Shown here one piece after another: positions 14,488-20,530 of a stretch of 20,530 nt of DNA. The position numbers and the translations under genes are program-made. The first letter of the stretch is position 1; every line of letters begins with the position of its first letter. Under the pieces are notes generated by a model. It saw nothing but the letters and a program-made list of their open reading frames with translations. It was not told the DNA's origin and did no database searches. The stretch lies in NCBI GenBank assembly GCA_964561495.1, contig CAZLPW010000034.1, forward strand, positions 1-20,530, in the 5' to 3' direction. This DNA is from CAZLPW01 sp964561495. GTDB taxonomy: Bacteria; Fidelibacterota; Marinisomatia; Marinisomatales; UBA1611.

Positions 14488-16142
14488 TGAAAAAACAATT
14501 TGACATAGCTTATTTTTCCGCTGAAATAGGAGTATCCTCAAGTTTACCTACCTACAGCGGTGGTTTGGGTGTGCTTGCTGGTGATCATATTAAATCTTCA
14601 GCTGATAAAGAAATTAATCTGTGCGCTATTACATTATTATATAGGGAAGGATATTTTAAACAAAGAGTTGATGAAAAAGGCATTCAGACAGAGACATATC
14701 CAAAATTTGATCCTTATCCTATATTAGTAAAAACTGATATTTCTTTTACCCTTAGATTGAGGGAGAGGAAGGTTCATATTCAGGTCTATAGATTAGACTA
14801 TATTGGCCAAACAGGCCATGCGGTGCCAATATATTTTCTTGATACTGATTTTGAAGAAAACTTTTATGATGATCGAATTATAAGTCTTAGGCTATACTCT
14901 GGTGACAAAGATCATCGCATTCTTCAAGAGGCTATTTTGGGATTTGGTGGAATGAAATTATTAACAAAGCTTGGACAAAAGAATATTTCTACCTATCACA
15001 TGAATGAGGGGCACTGTTCATTTTTAGTGTTAAGTCTTTTAGAAAGATTTAAAGATGAAGACAGGGTTCGTGGTAGGTGTCATTTTACGACACATACTCC
15101 TGTGCCTGCAGGGCATGACCAATTTTCAGAAGTTAGAGTAAAAAAATTACTTCATGGTTTGATGCCTGAAAATTTAAAATTACCCTCTATGGTTCAAAAT
15201 AGCAGGCTCCATATGACAGAGTTAGGACTATATTTTAGTCGATCAGCTAATGGGGTATCTAGATTACATGGTGCTGTTGCACAAAAACAATTTCCATGGT
15301 CAAGGATTGGTTACGTAACAAATGGAGTGCACCATGTATATTGGATGGGCAGCATAATGAAACGTCTTTATGATAAATATCTAGGAGGCTGGAGAGCTGA
15401 CCCTTCGGCACTCAATAATGTTGATAATATACCAGACAATGAACTTTGGGAAGCGCATTTTAGACAAAAAAAGGCTCTACTTAGTTATGCGAATTCTCAA
15501 GTATCAAAGGCTCTCGATAAAGACACACTTACCATTGGATTTGCTAGAAGAGCAGCTACCTACAAAAGGGCGCAACTTATTTTTAATGATCCCAAGCGTT
15601 TGCTAGATCTTGGGAGAGGAAAAATACAAATAGTATTTTCAGGTAAAGCACATCCCAACGATTCAGAGGGAAAAGAGCTGATTCGAAAAATTGTAGAAAA
15701 TGCTAACTCAATGTTTGGAAAATTAAAAGTAGTGTTTCTTGAAAATTATAATATGTGGCTCGGGAGGTTAATAACTGGAGGAGTAGATTTATGGTTAAAT
15801 ACGCCTCTCAGACCGAATGAAGCCTCTGGCACTAGCGGTATGAAGGCTACACTGAATGGTATTCCAAATCTTTCAATTTTAGATGGGTGGTGGGAAGAAG
15901 GATGTAAAGAAGGAATAAATGGATGGGGGATTGGGAATCCTAAACAGCCTGATGATAAAATGGACGTAGAACACTTATATTCTATCCTTGAAAAAGATGT
16001 TATACCAAAGTTTTATGAAGACAGAAGTAGTTGGATAAAGATAATGAAAGAATCTATAAAAACAGGTTCAGACTTTACTTCACAAAGAATGATCAATGAA
16101 TATAATGAAAAATATTATTCTAATAAGGGAGAAGATATTTAA
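14484..16142 (+). CDS. glgP: Alpha-glucan (glycogen/maltodextrin) phosphorylase, short form, GT35
   Basis: This cytoplasmic enzyme cleaves the terminal alpha-1,4 bond of glucans with phosphate, giving glucose 1-phosphate. At 552 residues it is the compact form: it begins directly at the core (IAYFSAEIGVSSSLPTYSGGLGVLAGDH) without the roughly 100-residue N-terminal extension of longer bacterial and animal enzymes. Key motifs are intact: YHMNEGHCSFL, HTPVPAGHDQF, RRAATYKRAQL for phosphate binding, and EASGTSGMKATLNG with the pyridoxal phosphate Lys454. Two ATGs occur in tandem at 14484 and 14487; the first gives the ATGA overlap with malQ. MalQ and GlgP together break down maltodextrins completely. 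Whether it prefers stored glycogen or imported dextrins cannot be told from sequence; the neighbours favour imported dextrins. Confidence 0.93.
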   Translation: MMKKQFDIAYFSAEIGVSSSLPTYSGGLGVLAGDHIKSSADKEINLCAITLLYREGYFKQRVDEKGIQTETYPKFDPYPILVKTDISFTLRLRERKVHIQVYRLDYIGQTGHAVPIYFLDTDFEENFYDDRIISLRLYSGDKDHRILQEAILGFGGMKLLTKLGQKNISTYHMNEGHCSFLVLSLLERFKDEDRVRGRCHFTTHTPVPAGHDQFSEVRVKKLLHGLMPENLKLPSMVQNSRLHMTELGLYFSRSANGVSRLHGAVAQKQFPWSRIGYVTNGVHHVYWMGSIMKRLYDKYLGGWRADPSALNNVDNIPDNELWEAHFRQKKALLSYANSQVSKALDKDTLTIGFARRAATYKRAQLIFNDPKRLLDLGRGKIQIVFSGKAHPNDSEGKELIRKIVENANSMFGKLKVVFLENYNMWLGRLITGGVDLWLNTPLRPNEASGTSGMKATLNGIPNLSILDGWWEEGCKEGINGWGIGNPKQPDDKMDVEHLYSILEKDVIPKFYEDRSSWIKIMKESIKTGSDFTSQRMINEYNEKYYSNKGEDI

Positions 16143-17935
16143 TGAATACTATTGACCTAATTATCATTATTGTTTATTTGTTTTCTATTGTAGTCGTAGG
16201 ATTGCTTGTTCAAAAAAAAGCGTCTAAGGATATTGATTCATACTTTTTGGGTAATAGGAAATTACCTTGGTGGGTTTTGGGGGCATCAGGGATGGCCTCA
16301 AATACAGATATTGCTGGGACTATGATAAATACTGCTTTTATTTATGCATTAGGCACAAAAGGCTTTTTTATTGAAATAAGAGGTGGAGTTACTCTAATAA
16401 TGGCATTTTTAATGGTTTTTATGGGTAAGTGGAATAGAAGATCTCAGGTAATGACTCAGGCGGAGTGGATGCATTTTAGATTTGGGAAGAGTAAGGAAGG
16501 TGATATTGCTAGGGTAATTGCTGCTATTGCGTCCATTATCATGACCATTGCTATGGTAACTTATTTTGTAATAGGAGCTGGTAAATTTGTTGGAGAATTT
16601 CTTGGAATAGAGCCAATATTTGCTTCTTTGATTATGGTAGTTTTGGCTATGATCTATACCGTTGCAAGCGGGCTTTATGGTGTGGTCTGGACGGATGTTT
16701 TTCAGGGTGTTTTTATTTTCTTTGTGATTCTTTATATATCTGGAATAGCAATGACTACCGTAAATCTCCCTGATGAATTTTTAGTTTCAGTTCCTATGAT
16801 TGATGGTTCTTTCCAAACTATAAAAACAACCCTCTTTGAGTGGACAAGGATTACTCCTCCTATCGAAATGCAGATGCCTAAAGGATCTACTTTTGAAATT
16901 TATAATCTTTTTGGTATAGCAATTATGTTTTATCTATTTAAGGTTACATTAGAGGGAGCAAGCGGAGCTGGAGGGTATATGTTACAGAGATATTTTGCCG
17001 CACAAAGTGATCGTGAGGCAGGTATTTTATCATTATTTTGGACATCTCTTTTGGCTTTTAGGTGGCCTCTAATAGCATCCTTTGCTATGTTAGGTATACA
17101 TCATGGTTTAAACCCAGAATATGGTGTTATTGCTGATCCTGAACTGGTCTTACCTACTGTTATTAAATACTATATCCCTTCAGGGATTAAGGGTCTACTC
17201 ATTGCTGGTCTTATGGCTGCTGCAATGTCTACTTTTGATTCTACAGTAAATGCAGGAGCTGCGTATTGGGTTAAAGATCTTTACCAGACATATTTAAGAC
17301 CAGATGCTAATCAGAAAGATCTTATGTTTCAGGGCCGGGTTGCCTCTCTTGTAATAGTATCTCTAGCATTGATTTTTAGTTTAACTATAAAAAATATAAA
17401 TGAGATATGGGGTTGGATTACCATGGGAATTGGTGCTGGCATGTTTATTCCTCAGGTGATTCGTTGGTACTGGTGGAGGTTTAATGGTTATGGGTTTGCA
17501 CTAGGGACTGGGTTTGGCATGATTTCAGCTGTGCTGACAAAGGCTTTAGGTGGGCCAATTCCTGAGTATTCATCGTTCTTAATAGCTAGCGGAAGTTCGT
17601 TGGTAGGATGTATTATTGGTACATACTTCACTAGTGCAACAGATGAAGAGGTTTTGCTTAATTTTTATAAAGTTACCAGACCTTTTGGTTTTTGGAATAA
17701 TGTGCGAAAAAGAATGGCACCAGATATTATTAAAAAAATAAACGAAGAAAATAAAAGAGATATTATTGCGACCTTTTTTGCTGTTCCTTGGCAAGTTGTT
17801 TTATTCCTTTGCTCTATGATGATTGTATTAAAGCAGTGGAACAATTTTTTAAATCTCTTTATTCTATTAATAATTTTATCCGCAGGCTTGTACTGGTTTT
17901 GGTTTAGACATCTTTCTAAAGAGGTTAAGATATAG
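16142..17935 (+). CDS. Sodium/solute symporter (SSS family), probable sugar transporter
   Basis: The 597-residue inner-membrane protein has the SSS (SGLT-type, TC 2.A.21) layout: first helix from residue 4, the family signature region YFLGNRKLPWWVLGASGMASN, and about 13-15 membrane helices to the C-terminus. TM8 carries LMAAAMSTFDSTVNAG; its Ser-Thr pair is where SGLT-type proteins place two Ser ligands of the sodium site, so sodium coupling is plausible. Its ATG overlaps the glgP stop by one base (TAATG) and GGGAGAA lies eight bases upstream, so it is the third gene of the malQ operon. The substrate is not readable. Glucose, maltose or a short dextrin is inferred from the operon, though SSS members usually carry small solutes. 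Confidence 0.88.
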   Translation: MNTIDLIIIIVYLFSIVVVGLLVQKKASKDIDSYFLGNRKLPWWVLGASGMASNTDIAGTMINTAFIYALGTKGFFIEIRGGVTLIMAFLMVFMGKWNRRSQVMTQAEWMHFRFGKSKEGDIARVIAAIASIIMTIAMVTYFVIGAGKFVGEFLGIEPIFASLIMVVLAMIYTVASGLYGVVWTDVFQGVFIFFVILYISGIAMTTVNLPDEFLVSVPMIDGSFQTIKTTLFEWTRITPPIEMQMPKGSTFEIYNLFGIAIMFYLFKVTLEGASGAGGYMLQRYFAAQSDREAGILSLFWTSLLAFRWPLIASFAMLGIHHGLNPEYGVIADPELVLPTVIKYYIPSGIKGLLIAGLMAAAMSTFDSTVNAGAAYWVKDLYQTYLRPDANQKDLMFQGRVASLVIVSLALIFSLTIKNINEIWGWITMGIGAGMFIPQVIRWYWWRFNGYGFALGTGFGMISAVLTKALGGPIPEYSSFLIASGSSLVGCIIGTYFTSATDEEVLLNFYKVTRPFGFWNNVRKRMAPDIIKKINEENKRDIIATFFAVPWQVVLFLCSMMIVLKQWNNFLNLFILLIILSAGLYWFWFRHLSKEVKI

Positions 17936-17944
17936 TTCTAAGAA

Positions 17945-20530
17945 TTATTTAATATATAAAGCCTTTTTGGTCATTCTGTTGTTAACAGTCTTTAGTGTAA
18001 TAAAAAATATTCCAGACCCAATATTATCATTTGAAGAAATATTCCAAGTTAAAGAGTGTTTACCTCTAGCATAAGGTTTTTCCAAACTAGAGTAAACTAA
18101 TTGTCCTAAAATATTATGAATTTGTATTTCTGCAGATTGATTATCTGCTAACTCAAAGTTAATGGTTAGTTTAGGGTTAAATGGATTTGGTAAAAGTTTT
18201 ACTATTCTGCTTGATTCTGGAACTAAGATGTGTTCATTTGTACTAAGTGTCTGAAATGTAGTGTTTATTTCACCAGGTGATCCATGATCGCTTGAATAAG
18301 ACCAGGAAGATGGCAGAGAATTATCCATTACTGGGTTCAATAGCTCCAGTGTAGGACCATTACCATCGGACTCAGAGGGCCAAGGATCCGTATCATCATA
18401 TTCTAATGAGTCTATCAGAACATTGGATAGATTAAATAAACGAATCTGGTCACCGCCACCGCTAAGACCAAAATTAAAAGAGCCTATCACATTTTCAATA
18501 TCTGGGAAAATTAAATTGAATTTGCTAATATTTTTAGCGATAACTAAATAGCCTAGAGGATCTATGCTAGTTCCATTAGGAATTGAAAAGAAATGATCGT
18601 CATCGTCGTCCTTTAGTAACCAACCAGAAATATTGATAGAAGTCTGGCCTGAATTATATAATTCTACCCAGTCTTCGGGGTCAACGCTATTACTGGAGTT
18701 GTAATTAATTTCGTTTATAATTATTGTGGTATCGGGGCTGTCAATAGTTTGGGTGAACAGCGCAGTATAGCTACTATTATTAATGAAGTCAGATATTGTC
18801 ATAATTGAAGCAGAGTCGGGATGTTGCGACCATCCAATAAAAGAATAACCTGGTTCAGGGATTGCCCTTATTTTTATAGGTATATTAGGAAAATAATATC
18901 CAGTCCAGCGGTCTATAATATTCAGTGAGTTAAGTTTTATTTTACCGCTACCTTCAGGTAGGATATCTAAAATAATTTGATTTCGATTTGGTAGATCAAA
19001 TTCTTGACGCAAGTGGCTAAGTGCGTAAGGAGGTCTATTATTAGAAAAATTAATCATATTATTAATTTTATTTTCCCAATTAATAGCAGAGTTCGGCCAG
19101 TTTCCATTATTAAACCATCTACTTCGGTGTACAGAAATTTCACCCTCGATTACAGACTTTATTGATTCTAGATGAGAGACTACATAGTCAGGTTCAAATA
19201 CTGAGTTTAGCAGATCACAATAAATATTTATAAATAAATTTTTAAAGTGGTTATTTTCTAATAATTTTCTAATAATGAATGTGCTCCAAGGAGGGTTGGG
19301 CCACCCTGGACCATTCGGCTCTAAAGCAAACTCAAGTGTGTTGTGGGTGTATGCATTTGGATCCCAAATGCTAAACCCAAAGTCAGTGTCATATAATACC
19401 CAGCGCCATTTTCCACCAGGCCGATGGTCTCTCCAGAATTTAATATTATTTCCAGGCCAATCTCGATTATCAATATATATTTGAAAAACTTGGTAATTAA
19501 AATAAGATTCAATATCTATCCAGTTTTCAATCGCATTTTGCACTGATTCATTGTTTATATCCTCGGTTTCAAGGTAGTCAAGAAGATTGAGGTAATCTGT
19601 ATTTGTACCGTGAACAATATTCCACTCATTAAAGCCTTCAATATCTAAGAGATCTATATCACCAGCATTTAAATTGTGATTAGAAGCAATAAAATGCTCA
19701 TTGACTTTTTCTCGAATATTTTGAATGCCCCAATAATCGCCATTAATATATAATACGGCTGGCCTGTATTGCTGATGGTCAATATTAAGACTGTCCGCAA
19801 TACTTGTTATAAAACCATCACGCATCATTGTAGACTCCCAATCATTACCCGAATTACGTAATACAAAGGATTCAAAGGTTGAGAAGTCTAGATCAGGAAA
19901 AAAATTATAATCAAACTGACTTGGACCATATTGATTACGAGCGAAAATAGAGATGGATTTTTGGGGAAATCCTCGGCTCCATCCTCCAAAAATTTTTGCG
20001 CCAGCGTTTGCGCTATAGCCAGAACCGTCTTGCTCTAATATTTCGAAGTGTATTGGCCTTTCCCAGTCTTCCCAAAAATTAGCTCCGAAATGTGGGAAGT
20101 TTGGATCAGCATTTGGACCAGATGCATACATCCCAGTGTCCTCATCAAAAAAGCTATTTGGATCTGCTGTGATAAATATTATTGGTAAATCTTTTGGGCT
20201 ATCAAAAATATAAGTTTTGGACTCTGTATCTGATGGAAGCCAGCCAGCTAAAAAAGTTTTAGCACGAATTATGACATCTTGCTCTGTTGTATATGGATAT
20301 TGATATAAATTCGAAGAAGGTTGAGGCTCAGTACCATCTAGGGTAAATCGAATTTCTGCATCTGGGTTTTCACTTGAAAGGCTAATACTAATTGTTTCAC
20401 CTGGTTCATAGAATCCTGAATTTTCTGAAAAAAGTGGTTTAGTCAGTGCTCCATTATAACTCGGATTATTATTCGAGAAACCAGGAGTTGGTTCACCAAA
20501 AATAAGCCAGGAACCTATTTCTTGGTATCT
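17945..20530 (-). CDS. CotH-kinase-domain surface protein with lamin-tail and sorting domains, N-terminus beyond window
   Basis: The frame is open to the right edge (861 codons inside), so the internal Met at 20131 is not the start. From the edge inward: the end of a lamin-tail-like domain (WLIFGEPTPGF), a chitobiase/beta-hexosaminidase C-terminal-type domain (YEPGETISISL, IRFTLDGTEP, about 20250-20430), the CotH domain with its typical motifs (LPIIFITADP, FVLRNSGNDWESTMMRD, VLYINGDYWGIQNIREKVNEHF, WRWVLYDTDFGF), a divergent InlB-type repeat (PGYSFIGWSQ), a complete lamin-tail domain (INEINYNSS, EDWVELYNSG), and a type IX sorting domain (LLPNPFNPKL, LGQLVYSS) at the C-terminus. CotH proteins are atypical protein kinases in spore formers; the role in such surface proteins is unknown. 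It converges on the symporter gene with 9 bases between stops and no visible terminator. Link to the glucan genes is not shown. Confidence 0.85.
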   Translation of the reverse strand, partial: RYQEIGSWLIFGEPTPGFSNNNPSYNGALTKPLFSENSGFYEPGETISISLSSENPDAEIRFTLDGTEPQPSSNLYQYPYTTEQDVIIRAKTFLAGWLPSDTESKTYIFDSPKDLPIIFITADPNSFFDEDTGMYASGPNADPNFPHFGANFWEDWERPIHFEILEQDGSGYSANAGAKIFGGWSRGFPQKSISIFARNQYGPSQFDYNFFPDLDFSTFESFVLRNSGNDWESTMMRDGFITSIADSLNIDHQQYRPAVLYINGDYWGIQNIREKVNEHFIASNHNLNAGDIDLLDIEGFNEWNIVHGTNTDYLNLLDYLETEDINNESVQNAIENWIDIESYFNYQVFQIYIDNRDWPGNNIKFWRDHRPGGKWRWVLYDTDFGFSIWDPNAYTHNTLEFALEPNGPGWPNPPWSTFIIRKLLENNHFKNLFINIYCDLLNSVFEPDYVVSHLESIKSVIEGEISVHRSRWFNNGNWPNSAINWENKINNMINFSNNRPPYALSHLRQEFDLPNRNQIILDILPEGSGKIKLNSLNIIDRWTGYYFPNIPIKIRAIPEPGYSFIGWSQHPDSASIMTISDFINNSSYTALFTQTIDSPDTTIIINEINYNSSNSVDPEDWVELYNSGQTSINISGWLLKDDDDDHFFSIPNGTSIDPLGYLVIAKNISKFNLIFPDIENVIGSFNFGLSGGGDQIRLFNLSNVLIDSLEYDDTDPWPSESDGNGPTLELLNPVMDNSLPSSWSYSSDHGSPGEINTTFQTLSTNEHILVPESSRIVKLLPNPFNPKLTINFELADNQSAEIQIHNILGQLVYSSLEKPYARGKHSLTWNISSNDNIGSGIFFITLKTVNNRMTKKALYIK

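Noticed and set aside
15311..15320. Palindrome GTTACGTAAC inside glgP resembling an operator half
   Set aside because: It has no CTC-N6-GAG core and is explained by conserved coding for GYVTNGV.
17945..20131. CotH gene starting at the Met at 20131
   Set aside because: The frame stays open to the window edge and the upstream residues complete the CotH domain opening and a chitobiase-C-type domain, so the true start is outside.
1..20530. Insertion sequences, phage genes, tRNA or rRNA genes
   Set aside because: I found no transposase or integrase motifs, no terminal repeats with target duplications and no cloverleaf-like segments.

Overview
The window looks like a chromosomal segment of an AT-rich, Gram-negative marine bacterium of the Fibrobacteres-Chlorobi-Bacteroidetes neighbourhood. 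Candidatus Marinimicrobia (SAR406) is my best guess; Ignavibacteria or Calditrichota relatives are possible. Reasons seen in the sequence: two proteins end in type IX secretion-like sorting domains with NPFNP motifs, a TonB-dependent receptor and a giant secreted protein carry Asp/Asn-rich calcium-type repeats (DxNxNGxWDxGE, DGIDNDGDW), and a PorV/PorQ-type barrel sits in the same operon. The taxon is inference from protein style, not from a marker gene.

Layout, left to right. Bases 2-52 are the tail of a forward gene. Bases 53-499 hold no gene but two opposed intrinsic terminators and a possible small transcript. On the minus strand follow a 975-residue lipoprotein with tandem alpha-glucan-binding-like modules (500-3427), and a tightly packed operon read right to left: TonB-dependent receptor (8559-11978), a 1321-residue secreted protein (4593-8558) and a PorV/PorQ-like barrel (3586-4596), joined by a zero-base gap and a 4-base overlap. 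Diverging from the receptor is a TrmB-family regulator (12072-12869), then a coupled forward operon of 4-alpha-glucanotransferase malQ (12970-14487), alpha-glucan phosphorylase glgP (14484-16142) and a sodium/solute symporter (16142-17935). Converging on it with a 9-base gap is a CotH-type surface protein (17945 to beyond 20530), cut by the window edge.

Read together this is a Sus-like alpha-glucan (starch, glycogen or maltodextrin) utilisation locus: surface lipoprotein captures glucan, the receptor operon moves it across the outer membrane, MalQ and GlgP convert maltodextrins to glucose 1-phosphate and glucose, and the symporter brings a solute over the inner membrane. No secreted amylase and no inner-membrane maltodextrin transporter of a usual type are in the window.

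The most notable find is a 20-bp interrupted inverted repeat, GTWWCTC-N6-GAGTWAC, present three times: upstream of the lipoprotein (3469-3488), over the first codons of the receptor (11955-11974) and upstream of malQ (12915-12934). One copy at each of the three glucan transcription units, beside a TrmB-type regulator whose haloarchaeal relatives (from memory) bind TACT-N7/8-GAGTA, suggests a complete local regulon.
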